From the NCBI GenBank assembly GCA_021234155.1, contig JAJEKV010000058.1, forward strand, positions 7,688,992-7,752,991: 64,000 nucleotides of DNA. The letters are read 5' to 3'. This document shows, in pieces, positions 37,321-49,126 of this stretch (positions are counted from its first letter, which is position 1; each line of letters opens with the position of its first letter). The translations under genes and the position numbers were made by a program. The DNA comes from Isoetes taiwanensis (taxonomy: Eukaryota > Streptophyta > Lycopodiopsida > Isoetales > Isoetaceae). A model generated the notes under the pieces. It was not told the origin of the DNA. It saw nothing but the letters and a program-made list of their open reading frames with translations, and did not search any database.

Positions 37321-37849
37321 CTCCTGGGGTCTGGCCACCTAGGCTATAACATGCCACCTGGGCTGCAACATGCCACGTGAGCTCCAACATGCCAAGTTGG
37401 CTCCAACATGCCACCTAGGCTCAAGCATGCCAAGGTGGCTCAAATATGCCACCTAGGCTCCAACATGCCACCTGGGCTTCAACATGCCACGTAGGCTCCA
37501 ACATGCCAACTAGGCTCCAACATGCCTCGTGAGCTCTAGCATGCCACCTAGGCTCCAACATGCCACCTAGGTTCCAACATGCCAAGGTGGCTCCAACATG
37601 CCATCTAGGCTCAAGCATGCCACCTAGGCACTCCAAGCGGTGGCATGGCATGTCAAGTAAGCAAGGCCAAGTTTTGACTAGGCCAAAAATGAAAAGATGT
37701 CCATCTTTGGTCTTTTCATTGGGTGATGTTGGCAAATTTTGGGTGACATGGCTAGATGGTGGTGACGTGACTAGGACTTTATGCAAGAAATATGATAACC
37801 TTTGAAATTTTTGTAGAGGAGTTTGGCAAGGGATAGAATAGAAGGATCT

Positions 37850-39010
37850 TGGAGAACTCACAAGCCCCTTTCAATTGAAGGGGAGTGCGGAAAAGCATCT
37901 TTGCTTGTGAGGGGATTGACCCCATCTCGGGCATGGTCCCCAGAGCAGGCATACGAGAACTCCATGCAAAGTTTTGGATGTGTGAGTCTCCGTCTGGCCT
38001 TCGAGATGTAAACCCTAGCAAACCCTAGGGTTTGATAGGGTTTACGCACGGGGATGTTCAGATGACCCGAGGGCCCGGGGATCTCGACGTGGAATACCCG
38101 TCTTTGGATTACCCTCATGGCACCGGGAGACAGAGCCAAATTTCCCGATGCGGCATACCTTTGGAGACTCCCTTCACAAGCCCCTTTCCGGTGAAGGGGA
38201 GTGCGCCTTGAAAAGCATCTTCTTGTGGGGGATTCGACCCCATCTCGGGCATAGTCCCCAGAGCATACGAGAGAACTCCATGCAAAGTTTGGATGTGTGA
38301 GTCTCGATCTTGGCCTTCGAGATGTAAACCCTAGCAAACCCTAGGGTTTGATAGGGTTTACATTCTGGGATGCTCCAGATGACCCGAGAGGGCCCGGGGA
38401 TCCGGCGTGGAATACCCGCGTCTTTGGATTACCCTCATGGCACTGGGAGACAGAGCCAAATTTCCCGGTGCAGCATACCTTTCGGAGACTCCCCTTCACA
38501 AGCCCCTTTCCAGTGAAGGGGAGTCTGGAAAAGCATGCTGCGCAGGGGGATTTGACCCCATCTCCGGGCATGGTCCCCGAGCATACCTGAGAGAACTCCA
38601 TGCAAAGTTTGGATGTGTGAGTCTCGAATCTTGGCCTTTCGAGATGTAAACCCTAGCAAACCCTAGGGTTTGATAGGGTTTACATGCAGGGATGCTCCAA
38701 TGACCCGGAGGGCCCGGGATCGGCGTGGAATACCCGTCTTTGGATTACCCCATGGCCTTTGGGAGGCGAGCCAAATTTCCGGTCGCAAAGATACCTTTAG
38801 GACTCCCCTTCACAAGCCCCTTTCGGTGAAGGGGAGTGCGGAAAAAGCATCGCTGCCTTGGGGGATTTGACCCCATCTCCGGGCATGGTCCCCGAGCATA
38901 CCGAGAGAACTCCATGCAAAGTTTCGGATGTGTTAGTCTCCGTCTTGACGCTCGAGATGTAAACCCTACCAAACCCTAGGGTTTGGTAGGATTTACATTC
39001 TGGGGATGCT
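37850..39010. repeat. ~316-bp satellite with telomere-like palindrome
   Basis: About four units beginning CACAAGCCCCTTTC. Each contains a 38-bp near-perfect palindrome built from AAACCCTA and its complement (38008-38045, 38324-38361, 38646-38683, 38959-38996; spacing 316, 322 and 313). The rest includes GGCCCGGGG and CCCATCTCGGGCATGG. Frames across it are artefacts. Confidence 0.85.
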
Positions 39011-39029
39011 CCTCTGATCAAGAGGGCCG

Positions 39030-41770
39030 TGGAACTTGTCCCCTAGGGTAATTTCGGCGTTCCAGATGACATGGAGAGGTCGGATCGCCAATCCGGGGCC
39101 TCCTCCATGCCCCAAAATAAAAAACGTGGTCTAAACCCTGTCAGGGCCACTTGGCAAGCCAGCTGGCTGAAAACCATGATTTTTCCGCCCCATGCATTAA
39201 TCATGAATTTCGGATCATAAACACAAAGAAAAGCCGCGGATAAAAATCCGGGTCTCGAAAAAGGTGAAATCTTGGCGGGATGTGCGGCATGGCCGCACAC
39301 ACGCAAGAAAAATGCGGCAATAGAAGCACAAGCGGGGAGGCATGAGGCGAGCTTAGGAGCCAACCCCTTTAGGAGGCCACCGCGGGTCGAACGCCCTCTT
39401 TGGCGGTGGAGCTAGCTTTGCTTCTCCGTGGTCACATGTATACCACCTAGCAGTCCTAGTCTTTGCTATTCTCACGCCGATCTTCTACGGGGCATCGGGG
39501 GTGACCCCAAGTATCTTGTTCTCGTGAGGCTAGTCCAAAGCCGGGGCTGAGGGCGTCTTTGGACCCCACTCGGGCCGAGGCGGCTCGCCAATGGACCCGA
39601 AACATCCCCATTACCTAGGAGACCAAGTTTCGTGGGCAGAAGACCACCCCTTCTCCAAGAAACGCCAAAGTAGGTTGTTTACTACACACTTGAAGTCAAT
39701 TGGCATGGAGGTGGATGCTGAATAGTGGGGGGTAAGTGATTGATCCCCTGGGAAAACTGGTAGTGGAACTTGTCCTCTAGGGTAATTTTGGCGTTCCAGA
39801 CGATGTGGAGAGGTCGGATCGCCAATCCGGGGCCTCCTCCATGCCCCAAAATCGAAAACGTGGTCTAAACCCTGTCAGGGCCAACGGTGGCCATCCCAAT
39901 AAAAAATCGAGGGTCTAAAGCTCGCCCGAAAATACCGGGGATTTTCCTGTACGCTCGCGGCCACTTGGCAAGCCAGCTGGCTGAAAATCAGGATTTTTCC
40001 CCGCCCCATGCATTAATTATGAATTTCCGGAGCATAAACACAAAAAACCTGGATAAAAATCCGGGTCTTGAAAAAAGGTGAAATCTTGGCAGGATATGCA
40101 ATATGACGCTGCACACGCAAGAAAAAATGCACCGACAATAGAAGCACAAGCAGAGGCATGAGACGAGCTTCCGAGCCAACCCCCTTTCGGAGGCCATCGG
40201 GTCGGTAACGTCCTACTGAGCAGTGGAGCTAGCTTTTCTTCTCCGTGGTCACATGTATACCACCTAGCAGTCCTAGTGCTCCTATTGTCACTTCAATCTT
40301 CTACCAGGGCCTCAGGGTGAACCCCAAGTATCTTGTTCTTGCAGGCTAATCCAAGCTGGGGGCTGAGGACGGGCTGGACCCCCACTCCGGAACCGAGAAC
40401 TGGCTCCGCCAATGGACCCGGAACATCCCCATTACCTAGGGGACCAAGTTTCGTGGGCAGAAGACCACCCCCTCTCCAAGAAACGCCAAAGTAGGTCGTT
40501 TACTACACACTTGTAGTCAATTGGCATGGAGGTGGATGCTGAATACCTCCTAGTGAGGGGTAAGTGATTGATCCCCTGGGAAAACTCGCCGTGGAACTTG
40601 TCCCCTAGGGTAATTTCGCCGTTCCGGACGACGCGGCGAGGTCGGATCGCCAATCCGGGGCCTCCTCCATGCCCCAAAATCGAAAACGTGGTCTAAACCC
40701 TGTCAAGGCCAATGGTGGCCATCCCAATAAAAAATCGAGGGTCTAAAACTCATCCGGAAATACCGGGGATTTTTCTATACTCTCGGAGCCACTTGACAAG
40801 CCAGCTGGCTGAAAACCAGGATTTTTCCCTACCCCATGCATTAATTATGAATTTCCGGAGCATAAACACAAAGAAAAGCACAGATAAAAATTCGGGTCTC
40901 GAAAAAAGGTGAAATCTTGGCAGGATGTGCAGCATGACGCTGCACACGCAAGAGAAAATGCACCGGCAATAGAAGCACAAGCAGAGGCATGAGACGAGCT
41001 TCCGAGCCAACCCCCTTCCGGAGACCACCGGGTCGGTAACGTCCTACTAGGTAGTGGAGCTAGCTTTGCTTCTCCGTGGTCACATGTATACCACCTAGCA
41101 GTCCTAGTGCTGCTATTCTCACTTCAATCTTCTACCAGGGCCTCAGGGTGAACCCCAAGTATCTTGTTCTCGCAGGCTAGTCCAAGCTGGGGGCTGAGGA
41201 CGGGCTGGACCCCCACTCCGGAACCGAGAACTGGCTCCGCCAATGGACCCGGAACATCCCCATTACCTAGGGGACCAAGTTTCGTGGGCAGAAGACCACC
41301 CCCTCTCCAAGAAACGCCAAAGTAGGTCGTTTACTACACACTTGTAGTCAATTGGCATGGAGGTGGATGCTGAATACCTCCTAGTGAGGGGTAAGTGATT
41401 GATGCCCTGGGAAAACTCGCCGTGGAACTTGTCCCCTAGGGTAATTTCGTCGTTCCGAACGACGCGGCGAGGTCGGATCGCCAATCCGGGGCCCCAAAAT
41501 CGAAAACGTGGTCTAAACCTTGTCAGGGCCAACGGCGGCCATCCCAATAAAAAATCGAGGGTCTAAAACTCATCCGAAAATACCGGGGATTTTCCTATAC
41601 TCTCGGGGCCACATGGCAAGCCAGCTGGCTGAAAACCAGGATTTTTCCCTGCCCCATGCATTAATTATGAATTTCCGGAGCATAAACACAAAGAAAAGCA
41701 CAGATAAAAATCCGGGTCTCGAAAAAAGGTGAAATCTTGGCAGGATGTGCAGCATGACGCTGCATACGCA
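39030..41770. repeat. ~0.8-kb tandem satellite, second block
   Basis: Units begin GTGGAACTTGTCCCCTAGGG (starts near 39028, 39774, 40590 and 41425). They share AAGCCAGCTGGCTGAAAA, GCATTAATTATGAATTTC, ACATGTATACCACCTAGCAG and GACCAAGTTTCGTGGGCAGA. The fourth unit is cut off at about 41770. Related to the block at 35461-37320. Confidence 0.85.
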
Positions 41771-42590
41771 GGAGAAAATGCACCAGCATATATACCTTTC
41801 GGAGACTCCCCTTCACAAGAAAGGGGCCGCCGTTGAGGTGCCTGCCCGGTGTTTGCAGCACATCCAAGGTCCATGTCACCATCATCTAGCCATGTCACCT
41901 AAAATTTGCCAACATCACCCAATGAAAAGACCAAAGATGGACATCTTTGGTTTTTTGGCCTAGTCAAAACTTGACCTTGCTTACTTGGCATGCCATGTCA
42001 CCACTTGGGGTGCCTAGGTGACATGCTTGAGACTAGGTGGCATGCCTGAGCCACCTTGGCATGTTGGAGCCTGCATGGCATGTTGGAGCCACCTTGGCAT
42101 GTTGGAGCCCACGTGGCATTATGGAGTCCACGTGGCATGTTTGAGCCACCTTGGCATGTTGGAGCCTAGGTGGCATGTTTGAGCCCACCTTGGCATGTTT
42201 GAGCCACCTGGCATGTTTGAGCCTGGGTGGCATGTTGGAGCCTAGGTGGCATGTTTGAGCCTAGGTGGCATGTTGGAGCCACCTTGGCATGTTGGAGCCT
42301 AAGTGAGCCTGCATGGCATGTTTGAGCCTATGTGGCATGTTTGAGCCACCTAGGAATGTTGGAGCCTAGGTGGCATGTTGGAGCCCACGTGGCATATTTG
42401 AGCCACCTTGGCAAGTTGGAGCATAGGTGGCATGTTGGAGCCTGCGTGGCATGTTTGAGCACGTTGGAGCCTAGGTGGCATGTTTGAGCCATTTTGTCAT
42501 GTTGGAGCCTAGGTGGCATGTTGGAGCCACCTTGGCATGTTTGAGCCTAGGTGGCATGTTAGAGCCACCTTGGCATGTTGGTGCCCACGT

Positions 42591-43114
42591 TATGCAAAAA
42601 TAGGTGTTAAGTAATTGAAGTAGTTGAAGTAACTTGTGTTACATGGAATACTAGTATAAGAACATGTGATCGTGCACGTGCATCACATGTAGCAAATAGT
42701 CCTACCACTATAAAGACCCGTGATATGGAAGGATAGGACATGTACTACAATGCCTTAGCAAATAAAGTACTCTGTCCTACTACTATAAAGACATGTGACA
42801 TGGAAGCATATGACATGTAGAGAATCAAGTATTCTTTCCGACTTCTATAAAGACATGTGACAATAGAAGTATTACACATGTCGTAATTCATGTATTCTTT
42901 CCTACAATGCCTTAGCAAATAAAGTACTCTGTCCTACTACTATAAAGACATGTGAATGGAAGTATAGGACATGTAGAGAATCAAATATTCTTTCCTACAT
43001 CTATAAAGACATGTGACAATAGAATTATTAGACATGTAGAAATTCAAGTACTCTTTCCTACAGTGGATTGTATTATAAAATGACATGTCACAATAGAAGA
43101 AACTACAAAACAAC
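42591..43114. repeat. Tandem repeat with ACATGTGACA units
   Basis: 42735-43075 carries about two copies of a ~190-bp unit with sub-repeats TATAAAGACATGTGACA and CAAGTATTCTTTCC. No coding. Confidence 0.7.
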
Positions 43115-45550
43115 AGTAAATTAAAATCCCCCTTAAACCCCCTTTGGTTTGGGTGCATATTCACACGGGGGGTTACTCCGGGCAACGAGAGCTGTCGGAT
43201 GGGCATATTTGCCCTTTATTCCAAGATCTGGATCGTACATAACGATCCTCGTTTGTGGGGTATGCATGTACAAGTTTTTTGTATACTGTATATTAAAGTT
43301 TGCAAAATACTATAAGGTTTGAGAGAATGTACTCAATGGTGTTAATTTTGTACATGTATTATAAATTTTTTGGGGCTCTCGCTGCCCTACGTAACCCCCC
43401 GTGTGAATATGCACCCAAACCAAAGGGGGTTTAAGGGGGATTTTAATTTAAATGTGTTAAATGCAATGGTTTGTGTTAATAATGTTAATGGTAGTTGTGT
43501 GTTGATTGCTATATTAAAAAAATTTTTGGGCCCTTCAGGCCCTAAGAAAAGCAAACGTAGATAAACTTTAAGGGCCTAAATCGTTAAACAACCTACTCGT
43601 ATGAACAGCCAACAAATCCGCACACGAGTTTGCAACCTACTCGTATGAACAACCAACAAATCCGCACACGAGTTTGCAACCTGCTGGGCATGGTGCAACC
43701 AAACAGAGAACCAGAAAGCCAACTAGAACAAGGGTTGGGAAGGCAATGCCTTCCAAAAACAAGATCAAGTGCTTTGTGGGAAACTTGATTACGGTTGCTT
43801 GCTACGCGCAAGCGTTCCCTAACCATCTTGTGGTCTTTGACTGAAACAAGAAGAGTGGTAGGGCCAAGCCATACTCGTACTATTGACCCATATTCCTTGT
43901 GCAAGATAAACTGCATACAATGAAAAACCAAGCATGGACACCAACTTTTGTCATTTGAAATGACATTAAGAGCCTGAGCCGTTGTTACAAAATGGAAAAC
44001 AATTCAACAAGCTCGCTCCATGAATAAAACAATTTAACAAGTTAAACTATGTTAATTAATAAACTTGAAGCTCTTATTTTACTCCTCGCTCTAGCGAGTG
44101 TAATTACTTAGTCAGAAGAACAATTCAGACAGAGCTTTGCCTTATGCTGTGCCTTTGCCTTACTGAGTCAGAAGAACAAGTCAGACAGAGTTCACATTTA
44201 TCTCTTAAATTGAGAACCACAGCGAAAGAAGATGCATTTTGTGAGTCCACTTGTAATTAAGAAAGGGAAGGGACCAACCTGAAAGATTTTTTATCTTAGA
44301 CCTCCGGAAAAGACAAATGGGGGGTCCTGGTAAGCGATTTCCCTTAATCCAAAGAGCCAGCAGCTGCCCCAATCTTCGCATCAACAAAAAGGTAACAAGA
44401 AGCAAGAGCTTTCACATGATGGCAATAGCTTCATGCTCCACATACTCTTGCAACATCAGATGAATACGGTATTTGTGCTCGACGGACTTGGTTTGTCCAA
44501 CCTCATCTGGGCTCATGCTTAAGTATCTGGGCTACAGTCGGATAGCAAGATTTAAGTATTGGGTCCATGAATAAAGCATCTGAGATTAAGAATTTGAGTG
44601 AAGTGTCAGAAACAAGCCGTTCAGTTTAAGCATCTCAATGCGGCACAAATCTATTGGCAATGGCTGTTTTTCTCCCTTTAGTCATTTGCAGGTCGAGCTA
44701 TGGATGCATTATCTAAAGTAAAGAAAGCCGATTTGGACAAGACCCATTTGAGCGACGGCCGCCGGAACCACAGGGCTGCAAAGGAAAAAAGATAGCATAA
44801 AAAGAACAACTCCCCATTTGCAAGCCATAGCCCATCTCAAATCCCCTTCATAATGAGAACCAGTTCAGATTCTTAAATAAAACCCAGATCCCGCATGATC
44901 TGTAAATATTCAACAGTCACAAATCTTTAGTCTTACTTTTAGCAAATCCTCTTTCGTGCCCATTTGCTGCTTGATTTGGCTTGCCCACATGCGCAATTTG
45001 AGCTCCATGACAGATCGATTAGCTCGTCCATGAAACAATTGGAGCTGACCCCGAAGAAACTTCTGCAGAAAAATCTACCTGGTGCTGACCCATGAAGAAA
45101 TCCCTGCAGGAATACACCTGAATGGAAAAATAAAAAGGGGGAACTGACCTACCCCCTTGGATCGTACTGCTTCAAAAACACTGCAAAAAACTCTGCAGAA
45201 GGACCACCCGGGTGGAACAGAGGGAAGAATTAAAGCCTGAGGGTGCAACACCACAGTTAGAATCGGCCACAAACCCTAACCGTGCCCTAATTCTAGATGT
45301 CTTGAATCTCATGAGAAAAGGGCTTTTATTATAAGCCCTTGATCTTTTTGAATTAAAAGAGGGCTTTTTTTGTAAGCCCTCTGATCTTAACCATTGAGGA
45401 GGATGAAACAAAAATTGCACAAATTGCATGCAAAAATTTGGTGCACTCTAGATGTACTGATTAGTATGCCTCGTGCAATACGCCCATGAAATCATATGAA
45501 ACCATGCCAAAAAGCGTATAAAATCACAAAAAAAAACCCCCTGTTATAAT
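43115..45550. mobile_element. Foldback-ended repeat family, copy C, carrying a P450 fragment
   Basis: The left part is the same foldback arm pair as copy B (43115-43465), with an ATG-poor centre. The right end CCCCCTGTTATAATGCTACA matches the TGTAGCAT end of copies A and B, preceded by the shared GTGCACTCTAGA region. The interior differs from A and B: a 45-bp direct repeat at 43590-43685, a cytochrome P450 fragment, and two short GGGCTTTT...AAGCCC hairpins near 45315-45385. It lies against the gypsy gag fragment at 45555. Its left boundary and TSD are not clear. Confidence 0.65.
43735..44405 (-). pseudogene. Captured cytochrome P450 5' gene fragment (two partial exons)
   Basis: On the minus strand, 44405-44280 encodes a hydrophobic segment followed by the P450 hinge (KGNRLPGPP) and ends CAG/GTTGG, a plausible donor. 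43910 starts after TTGTATGCAG, a plausible acceptor, and reads FILHKEYGSIVRVWLGPT, then LLVSVKDHKMVRERL and LDLVFGRHCLP. This is the N-terminal beta-1/helix B region of plant P450s. No I-helix or heme Cys region follows, so it is a truncated capture. The P450 family is not identified. Confidence 0.6.
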
Positions 45551-45554
45551 GCTA

Positions 45555-46068
45555 CATATTGGCTTCAGGCCAAGTACAAAAAATTCCACCACATAATCCG
45601 TGGGAGTTTGCACTTCCATCTGCTGACACTTTGTTAGATACATGTGAAACCGCTCCACAAAGGAAGATACACTTTCTCCCCTTCGTATGATCATGGTGTG
45701 TAGCCCTTGAATTAGTGTACGTCTAGAAGATGCAACTCCAAATCTGTCCAGAAAATTCTGAGTAAGAATATCCCATGTGCAACTGCCAAAGCTTACTTGA
45801 TAACTGTACCATTGTTTAGCATCTCCTCTCATGCATTGACCAAATGATTTCACAATGCTTTCAGGACCATCCTTCTTCTTCCCATATTGTTCAAACCAGT
45901 CCTCAAATTGGATAATGATCCATCAAAAGTTGGCGCAGGGGAAGGCACAGTGACTTCAATATGGTAAGGCTGTACTACAGGAATTGTGTCTGAACTTCTA
46001 ACAGCATTATGATGGTAACGCTGGTGCGCCATTTTGCAAGACCCTTCGACTTCGCCTTCTTTGTCCAT
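45555..46068 (-). pseudogene. Gypsy gag N-terminal half
   Basis: The start is at MDKEGEVEGS (ATG 46068-46066), 31 nt downstream of the PBS-like site at 46099-46123. A frameshift lies near 45850. The second frame has the Retrotrans_gag motif (GDAKQWYSYQVSFGSCTWDI ... FLDRFG ... RRGESVSSFVERF). It runs into copy C of the foldback-ended family after VLGLKP. The rest of gag is at 29570-31049. Confidence 0.8.
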
Positions 46069-46098
46069 GGGATCCTTATAGGGCAGCTCCACTGCTAA

Positions 46099-46123
46099 GG
46101 TCCCACCGGGAGTGCCAAAAGAA
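46099..46123 (-). other. Gypsy primer-binding-site-like sequence
   Basis: Directly after the 5' LTR on the minus strand: a TTC spacer, then TTTTGGCACTCCCGGTGGGA. It has the TGGC...GGGGA shape of Tat/Ogre-type primer sites. The tRNA is not identified. Confidence 0.5.
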
Positions 46124-49100
46124 TGTTGATGTATGTGGAGCAATACACCAACAATCTAAACAATATTTATTTTGTTCGCAATGCGTTGGATGTCAATATG
46201 ATATCGTGGGCGATGCAGCGATAAGAATCAATTATATTCTTGCCCGACTTATATATACTTCCGGAACTTATAGTTATAGCGTGCTACATCCAATTTAAAC
46301 AATGCCGATGTGAGGTCTATGACCCGACCACAGTAGCAACAGTCGGTTATGTTTTACGCTTCGGCCACTGTAAACCTTCCGGCATGCCGCGACTTCACAA
46401 TTAAAGAAACCGGTAACAATAATAAATGCGTGCATACAAGACTTATGCGTCTGATCAATTAATTACTTATCATTCCTGTGTGTACATGAGAATTTATAGT
46501 TTACAGCTTGCACACAACAACACAATTATAAAGCAACCACTAGATATTTGTAGCAGTCTTCTACCATAGACTTAACTATTTTTATTGAGAAGATTTAACC
46601 GCAGTACAGCAAGCTTCCTTCCTCTTGCTTCACTAAGACTAAAACACAAACAAACAAAACAAGGCTACAATATATAAATTTTCCAAACCAGAGCAGGGCT
46701 TTTCTCATTTATATGATAATTTCACAACAATAGATGTTCCAATAAATCCTGCAACGATATGCTTGTTATACATTCCAACAAATCTGTGGCTGCACTGCCT
46801 TAAATACTGCTGTGTCAAAATAGATTGACATTCTTACATTCAATATTGCATTCCACTGAATATGATATATGCATATGCCGCATTCCTCCCTAATATCTAC
46901 CTTCTTAGACTCAAGTATTTAAACTTTCTTTTGTACCAGATAAGGCAGCATGTCAAGTCTGTTACATAATCAAAATCTGTAACTCATTGTGACCAAAGCA
47001 TAAGAGCTCCAAATAAAGCCTCCAAATACATGTGATCTCCTTCAATTAAGCAATGCAAGATTTCCAAATGACCTGACCATTTTGTATAACAGTTTAGAAT
47101 CAATTCTGCACAAAGAATAGAATTAGATTTATTTCAAATAATGACTGCACTCACTGGGTCGATTTTTCTTCCTGGAGCCGTGCATCTATTGATGCCTATT
47201 TCGTTTTTGATCTTCCAAGCCTTGGGCATCGCCAGAATCATAGGAAACGGTGCCGCAAGCATCTCCAATCTTCCTCCACCGCTGGAAATCACCGCATCAA
47301 GCCTCGGGCATGCCATTGTGGTCGTTTTTTCCATATTTGGTTTCAGCAACAGATTAGGTTATAGTTCACTCACGATCCATGCCAATAGAGTAGGGAAAAA
47401 AAACATAGGCCAATAGACTAGGAAGACAAGGCTAAGGGAGAAATTATTTGGAGTGATGACCTTGGGAAGGAAAAAATTGGAAAATAAGGGAGATATGGGA
47501 AATGCAGAATCGAGCTCATAGAACTTGCCTCGAAATATAGGTTGACCAGATAATATTGCTTCTCAGATGTTCTTTTTTTAGGAAGATACGGGACTGTCTC
47601 AGATATATATGTCTTTTGAAATGAAATGATGTTTGCCCCGTGTTGTCCTTGGCCAGATCATAACGTTTGCCCATTAAGCTTTTTGAGGGGGATAGGCCCA
47701 TTGGATAGCGATACATTTGAAATGAACAGAGACTGTGCCCCAAAATGTTTGCACTGGCCAAAGGTCATAGTATCTCAATCTATTTTTCCTTTTTTCGGAG
47801 TGGGCACATGATTGATAAAAATGGACAAGGTACAGATTCATATGATCATTGTGCACTCATGTTAAAGCAGTCTAGGCAAGGTTTTGATAGACTAGAAAAC
47901 AAGAATTTGAGCGGCAAAGATATGCTGCATTCAGCAATTCCAACGGCATACTTGGGAATTTGGCAAGGAGAGGCTATGAAATGTCAAGGCAAAATAAACA
48001 TGACCAATGGAGGAAAAATCAAGGGAATCTATTCAACATGGATCAATAAGTGAATCTATAACCTCATTGTTTATTACCCATTGCTAACTCCAAATTGTGA
48101 CTACCAGAATTGCCCTTAAGGCCAAATTTGTCTAAGCATAATTTAGAAGGTCGGGCGAATAATAGACTTGCAAGATTAGTTATGCTGGCGAATGTTTTCT
48201 AGACATGAATGTTTTTTATAGAAATCTAGGCGAATCATGGCCAATATTATTTTCCCAAGATTTAAGTCTTTATTTTCCAAGTGCAAATTATGTAGTGAAA
48301 TTTTATTCACCGGCATCCATATTTAATCAAGGACACAAACACATTATAACTATAGTTGCATGATGCAATACCACAACTTAGCCTTTGCAAATGAGAAATA
48401 GCTTATCCTTGTAGATAAAACAAATCTATTAAAAGATAAGACACAATAGAAGCACAATATCCTTAGAAGTATTTGAAACAGAATAGCTACAAAAATAACT
48501 CTTAAAATTATCATATGTACTTGGATGGATATGGAGAATAGATATGAAGAAAGCCTAGAATATTAGGCGATTCCTTAAGAAATCTTCGAGGAGGAGGGTA
48601 GACGATAAGGCGAATCCATAGTTATGACGCTTAATGGATGTGGCAAATTTTCAAGTGGAGTGAGATTTGTTTGTAGAAAAGTTGGCTAATTTTATTTTTT
48701 TCATCTATAACGGGCCCTATTAAACCATAGCATCAAAATTTCTCGATACCCTTAAAAAATAGCCTTTTGACGAACTTTCGTCCTTAAGGGCTACCCTGGT
48801 GACTACATAGTTACCTCAACTTGGCATCCCTGCAACGTTCAACTTTGCGTATCCTCAGCACAACTGACCCCGTATCAATACCAATCTGTTCACATTTTCA
48901 ATATGTTCACAACTCCTGTTGGTGTTCAATAACATTAGCAGCTTTGTTGATTGCTTCAATATGGGCAGCAAGTTTGGGAACATCTACTGCATCTTGAACC
49001 TCGAAAAGCCACTGTTTTACCCCGGAATGAAAGTTTGTGAATGCTGTTACACATCTAAACTGATGTGTTCTGAGCAGATAATAACAATTGCAACAAGAAC

Positions 49101-49126
49101 TATGTTGACCCCTGTGGGCGTCAACA
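46124..49126 (-). repeat. Gypsy 5' LTR (right copy)
   Basis: 3,003 bp, or 2.3 kb without the hAT at 48105-48798. TG...CA ends in element orientation. It matches the left LTR closely at 46600-48060 and 48800-49126. A local patch at 46200-46500 differs more, mostly CAG/CTG in the left copy against CGG/CCG or CG here. No coding. Confidence 0.9.
48105..48798. mobile_element. 694-bp non-autonomous hAT element
   Basis: 8-bp TSD GTGACTAC at 48097-48104 and 48799-48806. Terminal inverted repeats are CAGAATTGCCCTTAAGG and, at the other end, the complement of CAGGGTAGCCCTTAAGG (14 of 17 match). The other LTR holds the empty site with one GTGACTAC (23395-23402). No transposase frame, so it needs a helper. 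Confidence 0.9.

Larger units (their letters stand above)
37333..42590. mobile_element. 5.3-kb element with long minisatellite inverted repeats
   Basis: 37333-37762 and 41866-42590 are inverted copies. The inner ~110 bp (GATGTCCATCTTTGGTCTTT at 37690-37720) matches 41930-41955 in reverse complement. The outer parts are the 19-bp CATGCC minisatellite in opposite orientation. Inside lie two different satellites (37850-39010, 39030-41770). The layout resembles Drosophila foldback elements, whose arms are tandem repeats. No transposase and no clear TSD are seen. Confidence 0.6.
19937..49126 (-). mobile_element. 29.2-kb Ty3/gypsy retrotransposon with nested insertions
   Basis: Begins TGTTGATG and ends GTCAACA. 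The 5-bp duplication TATAG lies at 19932-19936 and 49127-49131. The two LTRs (19937-23722 and 46124-49126) are alignable along their length except for private insertions. The internal order on the minus strand is PBS-like site, gag, protease, RNase H-like, RT, RNase H, integrase, 3' UTR. Coding is broken by frameshifts, by a 1.5-kb element between protease and RNase H-like, and by about 14.5 kb of other repeats inside gag. Confidence 0.9.

Noticed and set aside
38348-39363. Frames over the 316-bp and 0.8-kb satellites
   Set aside because: Different frames open in different units and no conserved product.
35461-41770. Possible rDNA intergenic spacer
   Set aside because: Tandem 0.3 and 0.8 kb units look spacer-like, but no rRNA sequence or rDNA promoter is seen and the block lies inside a retrotransposon.
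45310-45390. Two GGGCTT hairpins followed by T runs, like bacterial terminators
   Set aside because: The context is a plant repeat; rho-independent termination does not apply.
19937-49126. Segmental duplication of ~3 kb
   Set aside because: TG...CA ends, the TATAG duplication, and LINE halves on the outer sides show the two copies are LTRs of one element.
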